NCBI GenBank assembly: GCA_030748365.1
Contig: JASMME010000102.1
Coordinates: 1-5,548 of the forward strand
DNA length: 5,548 nt
Direction: 5' to 3'
Source: Lutibacter sp.
Lineage (GTDB): Bacteria; Bacteroidota; Bacteroidia; Flavobacteriales; Flavobacteriaceae
Every line of letters starts with the position of its first letter. Position 1 is the first letter of the stretch. Of the stretch, positions 1-5,548 are shown in pieces. Position numbers and translations under genes: made by a program. The notes beneath the pieces are model-generated. The model saw nothing but the letters and a program-made list of their open reading frames with translations. It was not told where the DNA came from and searched no databases.

Positions 1-471
1 TTGTTGGAAAATGATTGCGCTAGACAGCACAAAGCTCAGTGTCATCAATGCTCCCGAGCATATAACCAGGTACTTTAACCAGGTAATGCCTGTCCACAGA
101 TAGTAGATACCCCCAAAGGTAAGTATGATGGATACAAAAGGTTCCAGCATTAAAAAGTATTTCCAACGGATAGGGAGGGAAGTGGTTGACAGTATCAGGG
201 CCAGTAAAAAGAAAATAACGGACAGCGATAAGATATGACTGTGCAGTATACTGAGCATTTCCTGTTTGCTTTTTCGAAATTTCATGACGCGTGCAGTTCC
301 GTCCGATTCATTGCCCAAATACTGTGTTTCAATACCGTTGGCCTGTATATTTGTGGTATTATCCACATAACGAATGCTGCTATAAAAGCCCACACTCAGC
401 GTAACTATAAAGGCCAGGATGGTCAGTTTGAGCTCCTTTGGAAAATGGTGAATACGTCCGTGTAATTGCAT
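1..471 (-). CDS. Four-helix integral membrane protein next to FMN-binding protein (3' end outside window)
   Basis: The minus strand is open from ATG at 471-469 to the window edge: 157 codons with no stop, so the C-terminus is missing. The start is chosen because the ATG overlaps the stop of the upstream FMN-protein gene (TAATG), which implies translational coupling. The product has four hydrophobic segments, at about residues 16-31, 80-98, 107-127 and 133-155. A basic N-terminus (R6, K12, K15) and a basic turn after helix 2 (R102, K104) place both on the cytoplasmic side, so the loop at 32-76 should be extracytoplasmic. That loop carries YLGNE (51-55), and a short HSH motif (77-79) opens helix 2. 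From memory, small four-helix proteins with a similar YxGxE...K(S/T)xxELL...HxH pattern accompany FMN-binding proteins in other phyla; I could not verify this. A role in passing electrons to or from the flavoprotein is inference. No named function is assigned. Confidence 0.85.
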   Translation of the reverse strand, partial: MQLHGRIHHFPKELKLTILAFIVTLSVGFYSSIRYVDNTTNIQANGIETQYLGNESDGTARVMKFRKSKQEMLSILHSHILSLSVIFFLLALILSTTSLPIRWKYFLMLEPFVSIILTFGGIYYLWTGITWLKYLVICSGALMTLSFVLSSAIIFQQ

Positions 472-1001
472 TAAATAACTTTATTTTGTCGCAACAGCGT
501 CATGGTTTCGAGCAGTTGGTTTATAGATTTTGTTAAAGACCTGGCCGAGATGGTAGCACCGGAAATGGCTGCGATGTCTTTTGGGTAGCTAAAGGGCTGT
601 AAGGGTAGTACTCCCCTAAACTGCCGGAGCCAGCGTCTGCTGGCAATTTCTCCCCCGTGACTTTCACGGTATACCAGTATTTTTACTTTCAAAATGTCTA
701 GGTCAGGGCCAAAGATAACCATAAAGTCGAAAAAATCTGCTTTTCCAAAGGCTTTTCCTAGAAAGTAGTAGCCTTTAATCTCTTCCTGCTGAACAATGGT
801 GTAGAGTTGCTCTTTCAAACCACTATCTGGTAGTTCCTGGGCTAGTTGCTCCGGGATCAGGACGGTTTCTTTGGTATAGGATTCCAACTTCAGCACCGAT
901 CGTATCTCCTTTCGGATCAGGGTTTCTATACGGTTGGGAGTGCTAAAGGAAACAAGGCTGAACAAGCCCAGTACTAGCCAACAGAATTTTGCCGTGTTCA
1001 T
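471..1001 (-). CDS. Secreted FMN-binding domain protein (predicted flavinylated)
   Basis: A 176-residue protein with an N-terminal hydrophobic segment (about residues 5-20) that reads as a Sec signal peptide or membrane anchor. There is no lipobox, so it should act outside the cytoplasmic membrane. The C-terminal half matches the FMN_bind fold (family of NqrC/RnfG domains): a core strand pair at about 77-110, YRESHGGE (111-118), an aromatic/basic stretch ending QFRG (127-130), and DIAAISGATIS (142-152). SGAT at 147-150 is the flavinylation signature, with T150 the expected site for covalent FMN attachment by an ApbE-type transferase. In the family this domain serves one-electron transfer. There is no TM-rich partner domain, so it is a stand-alone carrier. 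It follows the porin gene after a terminator and overlaps the next gene by one base. The start ATG is preceded by an A-rich leader typical of Bacteroidota. Family assignment is confident; the physiological partner is unknown. Confidence 0.9.
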   Translation of the reverse strand: MNTAKFCWLVLGLFSLVSFSTPNRIETLIRKEIRSVLKLESYTKETVLIPEQLAQELPDSGLKEQLYTIVQQEEIKGYYFLGKAFGKADFFDFMVIFGPDLDILKVKILVYRESHGGEIASRRWLRQFRGVLPLQPFSYPKDIAAISGATISARSLTKSINQLLETMTLLRQNKVI

Positions 1002-1058
1002 GGTTTAATTGTTTTTTTTCTTCTTGTTTTCTTGTGGCAATAGTCTTTAATGACAAAG

Positions 1059-1074
1059 CCCCTGCCAACAGGGG
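1059..1074 (-). other. Small perfect hairpin in leader of FMN-protein gene
   Basis: CCCCTG and CAGGGG (1059-1064 and 1069-1074) form a perfect six-base-pair GC-rich stem with a four-base loop. It lies 58 bases before the FMN-protein start, just beyond the T-run of the porin terminator. On the minus strand it is followed by only a short, interrupted U stretch (CTTTGTC), so it is a poor terminator by itself. It could be a back-up terminator, an RNA processing or 3'-end stabilising stem, or part of a 5' leader. Its function is not determined. Confidence 0.4.
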
Positions 1075-1083
1075 TAAAAATAT

Positions 1084-1130
1084 AAAAAAAAAGAGGCCGC
1101 GGTTAAATAAATAAATATTTAAGCAGCCCC
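1084..1130 (-). terminator. Rho-independent terminator after the porin gene
   Basis: On the minus strand GGGGCTGC (1130-1123) pairs with GCGGCCTC (1100-1093), eight pairs including two G-U. The stem continues, after a two-base bulge (1102-1101), as TTAAATA/TATTTAA (1122-1116 with 1109-1103) around a six-base loop. Nine consecutive T residues follow (1092-1084). The stem begins 17 bases after the porin stop codon. This is the strongest terminator in the window and separates porin transcription from the FMN-protein/membrane-protein pair, unless readthrough occurs. Confidence 0.85.
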
Positions 1131-1147
1131 AATTTTATAATCTTCTA

Positions 1148-2272
1148 CTAGAACCAAACGGCTACACCAGCATTCAATATTTTCAAGGCTTCATTACCTG
1201 ATGCGGCATTGTCGTGGATTTGGTAATCCATTTTAAAGGCAGCACCCTCAGCTACTTTGTAGTTGAGACCGAAGAGTAGGTCGGTACGGTCATAACTTTC
1301 ATTTTGTGCAAGACTACCGGCCGTATCAGCATGGGTGTTATAGGCTTCGTAACGTATGAAAGGCGTAAGTTTTTCTACCCCTTTTAGGTCAAAATCATAG
1401 GCCAATTCGGCATAGTAACCGTTCATTTTTGACCCGAGGTCTTTTCCTGTAAGGTCGTTGTAAGCTTCCGTATCTGTTAACTGGCTGCTGATGTACTGTC
1501 CTTTTAAAGACAGGTTGTTGTAGCGGTATCTCGCATCCAGTCCGATCATGGAAACGCCTACGCTTGCACCCTCTGTTGCCGTTTCATCGGTTTGCGTTTT
1601 TCCAACATATCCGGAAAGCCCTAGGCGTAGACCGGGAAGACCGTAGTAATCCAATTTGGCTGAGAAGTTAGGGCTGCTCACCACTGATTCAGCGCCTTTT
1701 TGTCTTCCTTTCCTCAAACCATCTTTACCGCGTAAGACACCAGAACCATCTGCATAGGATTTAAAGCCGTTAAAAATATAGGCCTGGTACTTTAAGGAAG
1801 CATTGGGAAGGTTCCCGGAAATACCGACACCTATTTCTCTCCAAGTAGTTGGAACAATGTATTTATCCACATTTGGACGTTCTACTCCGTAGAAGGTAGA
1901 AGGTTCGTGGTACTCGTTGATGATCCCCATAGGTACCAGCATCAAACCAGCCAATACAGATAGGTTTTCATTCTTTTTATAACTCAGATAAGCTTGCTCT
2001 ACGTACACTTCTTTGACGTGTTCGTATTCAACCTCACTCATAAAGCTCACTTTGTCGTTGAATTTGTAGCCAAAAAGAAGGACCATTCTGTGAACGTCGA
2101 GTTTTCCTGCAGCCGACCCGTCGGGTTCGTTGTAGTCAATTTGGGCGTATCCACCAACGCTTACCCCATTGCTACTTTCATTGGATAAAATTCTTTGTCC
2201 AGCATTTTGGATGTCCTGTGCAGAGATTACTCCAGTTACCAATGCGATACTTAATACAAGTAGTTTCTTCAT
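1148..2272 (-). CDS. Outer-membrane beta-barrel porin (OprO/P-like)
   Basis: A 374-residue protein with a clear signal peptide (MKKLL..., predicted cleavage after SA at residues 17-18, leaving an N-terminal Gln). The rest is alternating amphipathic strands rich in Tyr and Gly, with a terminal aromatic Phe as expected for a BAM substrate in the outer membrane. A conserved-looking N-terminal third holds HRMVLLFGYKFND (61-73), Glu80/82/84 with His85, VEQAYLSY (91-98), GLMLVPMGIINE (109-120), HEPSTFYGVERPN (122-134) and PTTWRE (141-146). I recognise this pattern from porins loosely annotated as phosphate-selective porin O/P-like in several phyla, but the substrate cannot be inferred. The gene has its own promoter and terminator and is followed by the FMN-binding protein gene, so the porin may supply that protein with a small solute in the periplasm (inference). 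The start follows an A/T-rich leader without Shine-Dalgarno. Confidence 0.88.
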   Translation of the reverse strand: MKKLLVLSIALVTGVISAQDIQNAGQRILSNESSNGVSVGGYAQIDYNEPDGSAAGKLDVHRMVLLFGYKFNDKVSFMSEVEYEHVKEVYVEQAYLSYKKNENLSVLAGLMLVPMGIINEYHEPSTFYGVERPNVDKYIVPTTWREIGVGISGNLPNASLKYQAYIFNGFKSYADGSGVLRGKDGLRKGRQKGAESVVSSPNFSAKLDYYGLPGLRLGLSGYVGKTQTDETATEGASVGVSMIGLDARYRYNNLSLKGQYISSQLTDTEAYNDLTGKDLGSKMNGYYAELAYDFDLKGVEKLTPFIRYEAYNTHADTAGSLAQNESYDRTDLLFGLNYKVAEGAAFKMDYQIHDNAASGNEALKILNAGVAVWF

Positions 2273-2308
2273 CTTTAATTTAGATTAAATATAAATAAAA
2301 TTTCTTGG

Positions 2309-2339
2309 CAAATATATTATATCGATGCTTGATTTACAA
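2309..2339 (-). promoter_or_regulatory. Bacteroidota-type promoter of the porin gene
   Basis: TATATTTG (2316-2309) matches the Bacteroidota -7 consensus TAnnTTTG exactly. A TTG -33 element lies 20 bases upstream (2339-2337). The start site would fall near 2302, giving a leader of about 30 bases before the porin ATG. The surrounding spacer (2273-2408) is very AT-rich, as expected for a strong promoter, and contains no ORF. Confidence 0.7.
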
Positions 2340-2408
2340 GTTATTTAGAATAAATTTAAATTAAAAAAGATAATTGACTATAAGTGGTTGATATACAGAT
2401 TCGTAGAG

Positions 2409-3263
2409 TTAAAATATTTTTAATGCTTCATTGTAGGCGGTCTCAAAACGGATGGGGTGCACGGCTATGGGTACCTGTTGACTGGTAAAATAACTGATGA
2501 GTTTTTCAGTAGGCATGTTTCCCGTAAGGCTGTCTTTGGCCATCGGGCAGCCTCCATAGCCCCTAATGGCTCCGTCAAAACGACGACAGCCTGATGCATA
2601 GGCTGCTGCTACTTTTTCATACCATTCATCTGGTTTGGTATGCAGGTGTGCCCCGAATTCAATGGTCGGATATTGAGATATCAGTCCGGTGAACAGGGTA
2701 CTGATATGGCTTGGTTTAGCCGTTCCGACCGTATCTGATAAAGACAAGATTTCCGTACCCAATCCTGCCAGTTTTTCGGTCCATTCACTGACAATATCCA
2801 GGTTCCAGGGGTCACCATAAGGATTGCCAAAGCCCATAGACATATAGACCACTACTTTTTTACCGGCCTTGTCAGCAATATGAATGATTTCCTCCAGTAT
2901 ATGTACCGATTCTCGGATGGTTTTACCGGTATTGCGCATTTGAAAATTTTCCGAAATCGAAAACGGATAGCCCAGGTAATGGATCTGTTCAAACTTTGCA
3001 GCCTCCTGTGCTCCCCTGATATTGGCTACGATGGCCAAGAGTTTGGTGTTGGTGTCGCGCAGGTCCAGCATGGTTAGCAATTCAGCAGTATCACGCATTT
3101 GTGGAATGGCCCTGGCTGACACAAAACTTCCAAAATCTATGGTGTCAAAGCCTACCCTAAGCAAGGCATTTATATACTGTGCTTTGTCTTTTGTAGGGAT
3201 AAAACGTTGGTGGATACCTTGCATGGCATCCCTGGGACATTCTATGAGTTTGAGCTTGGTCAT
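2409..3263 (-). CDS. Hydroxymethylglutaryl-CoA lyase-like enzyme (DRE-TIM metallolyase)
   Basis: A 284-residue cytoplasmic TIM-barrel protein of the HMG-CoA lyase family, which cleaves 3-hydroxy-3-methylglutaryl-CoA to acetyl-CoA and acetoacetate, the last step of leucine breakdown. Visible active-site elements are PRDAMQ (10-15; R11 and D12, the metal-binding Asp), IDFGSFVS (42-49), SDTVG (176-180), the metal-binding HLH (206-208), and GYGGCP (235-240) with C239, the expected catalytic cysteine of the lid loop, followed by TGN (247-249). Compared with human HMGL as I remember it, the active-site Glu of strand 2 is Asp43 here, the residues after HxH are TKPDEW rather than DTYGQA, and the loop from Cys to Asn is one residue longer. 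The enzyme class is secure; activity on a related 3-hydroxyacyl-CoA cannot be excluded. It lies 56 bases after the LysE-family gene on the same strand, so co-transcription is possible. No clear terminator follows. Confidence 0.85.
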   Translation of the reverse strand: MTKLKLIECPRDAMQGIHQRFIPTKDKAQYINALLRVGFDTIDFGSFVSARAIPQMRDTAELLTMLDLRDTNTKLLAIVANIRGAQEAAKFEQIHYLGYPFSISENFQMRNTGKTIRESVHILEEIIHIADKAGKKVVVYMSMGFGNPYGDPWNLDIVSEWTEKLAGLGTEILSLSDTVGTAKPSHISTLFTGLISQYPTIEFGAHLHTKPDEWYEKVAAAYASGCRRFDGAIRGYGGCPMAKDSLTGNMPTEKLISYFTSQQVPIAVHPIRFETAYNEALKIF

Positions 3264-3271
3264 TGGTTTGT

Positions 3272-3279
3272 CAAAGATA
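3272..3279 (-). promoter_or_regulatory. Possible -7 box directly before the lyase start codon
   Basis: TATCTTTG (3279-3272) fits TAnnTTTG exactly but lies only eight bases before the lyase ATG. At the usual spacing the -33 position reads TTC rather than TTG. If used, the transcript would be leaderless or nearly so. It may instead be chance, with the lyase read through from the upstream exporter gene. Confidence 0.35.
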
Positions 3280-3319
3280 CGATAAGCATACTAAGATTGG
3301 AAGCAGCACAGTGAATTAT

Positions 3320-3964
3320 CTATTTTGTTAGCTCGATTTCAGAAAACAGGATCAGCAAGGCAATTCCTGTATAGACAGCTATCCTGAGCCATTTACTGAG
3401 GACAGCGGATTCAGGGTAGTCGTTGAGCAGTTTGCCTAGCCTGCCCGCCAGTAGCGCTACTAGGGAAAAGATCAGCAGGGCCTGTGCCATAAACAAACCA
3501 CCTAATACGTAGCATTGTACGAAGACTGCCTGGGTGTTGCTGTATAGAAAACTGGGGAAAAAGGCCAGGAAGAAAAGGGATACCTTAGGATTGATTATAT
3601 TCATAACAACCCCTTTCCAGTAATAGGCCTTTATTTCTTTTGACGCTTTACCACTACCGTATTTCGGCAGCTTGCTAGGCGCTCGATAGGTTTGGTAGGC
3701 CAGCCAGCCCAGGTAACAGGCGCCCGCTATTTGTAAAAAGCCAAATAACTGGGGTGATTTCTGTATCACGGCTGAAACTCCCAGGGCCACCAGGCTGGTA
3801 TGGAGCAATATTCCTGAAACCAGTCCAAGGGCGGTGACCAGGCCGTATTTCTTTCCCCGACTGATGCTTTGTACCATTACGTACAGGATGTCTGGTCCGG
3901 GCATCAGGGTCAGGGCCATAGAAGCCGTGATAAATGCAAACAGAACCTCGGTATTTATGGCCAT
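3320..3964 (-). CDS. LysE/RhtB-family amino-acid exporter
   Basis: A 214-residue hydrophobic inner-membrane protein with the family layout of about six helices: roughly residues 6-30, 40-66, 72-93, 116-139, 148-175 and 192-208. Hallmarks are LMPGPD (20-25) at the end of helix 1, a glycine-rich second helix (GLVSG, 47-51), GACYLGWLAYQTYR (81-94), and KGVVMNIINPK (117-127) with the conserved NPK before helix 4. The length is normal for the family (about 200-215). Members export amino acids such as lysine, homoserine, threonine or leucine using the proton gradient; the substrate here cannot be told from sequence. The next gene is a leucine-pathway-type lyase, but that is too weak to assign leucine export. 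The start ATG fits the family N-terminus and a promoter 25 bases upstream. The gene diverges from mnmE. Confidence 0.9.
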   Translation of the reverse strand: MAINTEVLFAFITASMALTLMPGPDILYVMVQSISRGKKYGLVTALGLVSGILLHTSLVALGVSAVIQKSPQLFGFLQIAGACYLGWLAYQTYRAPSKLPKYGSGKASKEIKAYYWKGVVMNIINPKVSLFFLAFFPSFLYSNTQAVFVQCYVLGGLFMAQALLIFSLVALLAGRLGKLLNDYPESAVLSKWLRIAVYTGIALLILFSEIELTK

Positions 3965-3988
3965 CGGTGTTGAATTGAAAACATCTGC

Positions 3989-4019
3989 TAAAGATAAGAC
4001 TTCGCTACCGGAATGACAA
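3989..4019 (-). promoter_or_regulatory. Promoter of the LysE-family gene
   Basis: TATCTTTA (3996-3989) matches TAnnTTTG at all but the last base, with TTG at 4019-4017. The 20-base spacing equals that of the porin promoter. The leader would be about 15-20 bases. The -33 element sits within one arm of the inverted CTTGnCATTCC repeat. Confidence 0.55.
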
Positions 4020-4075
4020 GAAGGATGATTGGGATAATAAATAAGTAGTTGTCAAATGTTCTCACTTGGCATTCC
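4010..4075. repeat. Inverted repeat CTTGnCATTCC spanning divergent promoters
   Basis: GGAATGACAAG (4010-4020) and CTTGGCATTCC (4065-4075) are inverted copies with 10 of 11 positions paired, 44 bases apart. Each copy covers the TTG -33 element of one of the two divergent promoters, in the same orientation relative to its gene. This could be a binding site for a shared regulator or an extended promoter element. The loop is too long for a terminator hairpin. Confidence 0.5.
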
Positions 4076-4098
4076 TTGCTAAAATTAATGTATTTTTG
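4066..4098 (+). promoter_or_regulatory. Promoter of mnmE, probably leaderless
   Basis: TATTTTTG (4091-4098) matches the -7 consensus TAnnTTTG exactly, with TTG at 4066-4068, 22 bases upstream. Only five bases (CAGCG) separate the -7 box from the mnmE ATG, so transcription should begin at or next to the start codon. No ribosome binding site could fit. Confidence 0.6.
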
Positions 4099-4103
4099 CA
4101 GCG

Positions 4104-5516
4104 ATGAATCTACCAAAGAACGATCCGATTATTGCCCTGGCAAGTCCTTCCGGAGTAGGGGCTGTCGCGGTCATTCGTCTGTCAGGCCCGCAGGTCATTG
4201 ATATTGCCGATACCTTCCTACGCTTTAAAAATCCAACAAAAAGCCTTTCTACCAGTCCGTCTCACAGCATTCACTTAGGCAATGTCATCGAAGGCGAGCG
4301 ATTGATAGACGAAGTACTGGTGTCGGTCTTTAAGGAACCGCATTCTTATACGGGAGAGAATGTTGTGGAGATCAATTGCCACGGTTCTGCCTATATACAA
4401 CAAGAAATCATACAGCTTTTTATAAGAAACGGCCTGCGTCATGCAGAACCTGGTGAATTTACCCTCCGGGCCTTTTTACAGGGCAAGATGGACCTCAGCC
4501 AGGCAGAGGCTGTAGCCGACCTGATTGCTTCCAAGAGCGCTGCTGCACATCAGATTGCCTTGCAACAGATGCGTGGAGGCTTTAGCCATGATATTGAGCA
4601 GTTACGCCAACAATTAGTAGATTTTGCAAGCCTGCTGGAACTAGAGCTCGATTTTTCAGAAGAAGACGTCACTTTTGCTGACCGCAGTGCATTGACCGAT
4701 CTTCTCGACAAGATTGCTGAAGTGTTAAAGCGCCTGATTGATTCCTTTTCCCTTGGAAATGTTTTAAAAGATGGCATTCCCATTGCCATTGCCGGAGCCC
4801 CAAACGTAGGGAAATCGACTTTGTTAAATGCCTTGTTAAATGAAGAAAAGGCCATTGTGAGCGACATAGCCGGCACCACCAGGGATGCCATTGAAGATGA
4901 GATCAATGTCGGGGGCATTGCCTATCGCTTTATCGATACGGCTGGTATCCGTCATACGGAGGACAGCGTGGAACAAATTGGTATCCAAAAGACCTTTGAA
5001 AAAATCGCACAGGCCCAGTTGGTCATTTATTTGATTGACCTGGCCGAGCTGCATTCCGGTGCTGTTGACCTAAGGGCCATGCGTGCGGAACTGGATAAGA
5101 TTCGGGCCGCCTATCCTGCCAAAGCCCTTCTGTTGTTGGCCAACAAAGCTGACCTGGTTGGCGAAAAATCAATGGAAAACGTTCGTCTCACTTTTTCGGA
5201 AGAGTCGTTGCTCTTTATTTCTGCCAAAGAAAGAACAGGGCTAGCGGAGCTTTGTGAGGCCCTGGGTGCCCTGGTAGACAAAGGGGCCCTGAGCAATCAG
5301 GAGACCATCGTCAGCAACGCCCGCCATTATGAGGCCCTAACCCATGCTTATACCGCCGTTAAAGAGGTGCAAAAAGGTTTGGGTAAACAACTGAGTACTG
5401 ACCTGTTGGCCATTGATATACGACAAGCTTTGTACCACCTGGGGGAGATCACCGGTAAGGTTACGGCAGATGACCTCTTGGGTAATATCTTTGCGAATTT
5501 TTGTATTGGTAAATAG
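4104..5516 (+). CDS. mnmE: tRNA modification GTPase MnmE (TrmE)
   Basis: A complete 470-residue MnmE, which with MnmG forms the complex that installs the (carboxymethyl)aminomethyl group at C5 of wobble uridine 34 in certain tRNAs, using methylene-tetrahydrofolate, FAD and GTP. The N-terminal folate-binding domain (1-120) opens with the typical DPIIALASPSGVGAVAVIRLSG and ends in EPGEFTLRAFLQGKMDLSQAEA (115-136). A helical domain follows, with an inserted potassium-dependent G domain: P-loop GAPNVGKST (231-239), DIAGTTRD (254-261), DTAG (278-281), NKAD (347-350) and SAK (373-375). The C-terminus FCIGK (466-470) retains the conserved cysteine (C467) needed for modification. All motifs are intact. 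The start is fixed by the conserved N-terminus, which leaves almost no room for a leader. It diverges from the LysE-family gene, and nothing recognisable follows in the last 32 bases. Identification is very secure. Confidence 0.98.
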   Translation: MNLPKNDPIIALASPSGVGAVAVIRLSGPQVIDIADTFLRFKNPTKSLSTSPSHSIHLGNVIEGERLIDEVLVSVFKEPHSYTGENVVEINCHGSAYIQQEIIQLFIRNGLRHAEPGEFTLRAFLQGKMDLSQAEAVADLIASKSAAAHQIALQQMRGGFSHDIEQLRQQLVDFASLLELELDFSEEDVTFADRSALTDLLDKIAEVLKRLIDSFSLGNVLKDGIPIAIAGAPNVGKSTLLNALLNEEKAIVSDIAGTTRDAIEDEINVGGIAYRFIDTAGIRHTEDSVEQIGIQKTFEKIAQAQLVIYLIDLAELHSGAVDLRAMRAELDKIRAAYPAKALLLLANKADLVGEKSMENVRLTFSEESLLFISAKERTGLAELCEALGALVDKGALSNQETIVSNARHYEALTHAYTAVKEVQKGLGKQLSTDLLAIDIRQALYHLGEITGKVTADDLLGNIFANFCIGK

Positions 5517-5548
5517 ACAGTAATTTTATTGGATGTCATTTAGTATTA

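Noticed and set aside
235..465. Plus-strand open frame of 76 codons
   Set aside because: It lies entirely opposite the minus-strand membrane-protein gene, which has coherent helices and a coupled start; the plus-strand product resembles nothing.
1..2272. A simple three-gene operon from the porin promoter
   Set aside because: The strong terminator at 1084-1130 argues against uniform co-transcription; only the last two genes are confidently one unit.
2274..2289. AT-only inverted repeat TTTAAT/ATTAAA just before the porin start, as a possible translation switch
   Set aside because: Six A-T pairs around a four-base loop are too weak, and such palindromes are expected in very AT-rich spacers.
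2341..2408. Terminator after the lyase gene
   Set aside because: There is a six-T run and an AT palindrome (2353-2362) but no GC-containing stem, so no intrinsic terminator can be supported.
2409..3964. Dedicated leucine export and breakdown operon
   Set aside because: The LysE/RhtB substrate cannot be read from sequence, and a 56-base gap with a possible promoter lies between the genes; proximity alone is not enough.
4550..4918. Minus-strand open frame of 122 codons inside mnmE
   Set aside because: It is the antisense shadow of conserved MnmE coding sequence; the Ser-rich product is typical of such shadows. The other short antisense frames within mnmE, the lyase, the porin and the exporter are rejected likewise.

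Overview
The window looks like ordinary chromosomal DNA of a Bacteroidota bacterium, most likely of the class Flavobacteriia. The evidence is a Bacteroidota-style MnmE, A-rich leaders without Shine-Dalgarno sequences, and several near-exact matches to the Bacteroidota sigma-A promoter (TTG, about 20 bases, TAnnTTTG). There are six protein genes: five on the minus strand and mnmE on the plus strand. No RNA gene, mobile element or CRISPR array was seen.

Reading the minus strand from right to left, a LysE/RhtB-family exporter (3964-3320) is followed after 56 bases by an HMG-CoA lyase-like enzyme (3263-2409). Next comes an outer-membrane beta-barrel porin (2272-1148) with its own clear promoter and a strong intrinsic terminator. 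After the terminator come a secreted FMN-binding-domain protein with the SGAT flavinylation motif (1001-471) and a four-helix membrane protein (471 to beyond position 1). The last two overlap by one base (TAATG). On the plus strand, mnmE (4104-5516) diverges from the LysE gene and encodes the complete GTPase for tRNA wobble-uridine modification.

The most interesting part is the left third. A porin with a conserved His/Glu-rich signature, a predicted covalently flavinylated extracytoplasmic protein, and a four-helix membrane protein with a His-x-His motif at the predicted outer face of helix 2 together suggest a small extracytoplasmic flavin redox module. Its substrate and electron donor cannot be read from the sequence. 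An ApbE-type flavin transferase would be needed and is not in the window.

Regulatory observations: the divergent LysE/mnmE promoters carry inverted copies of CTTGnCATTCC over their -33 elements, and the -7 boxes of mnmE and of the lyase lie so close to their start codons that leaderless mRNAs are likely. No gap between genes exceeds 150 bases.
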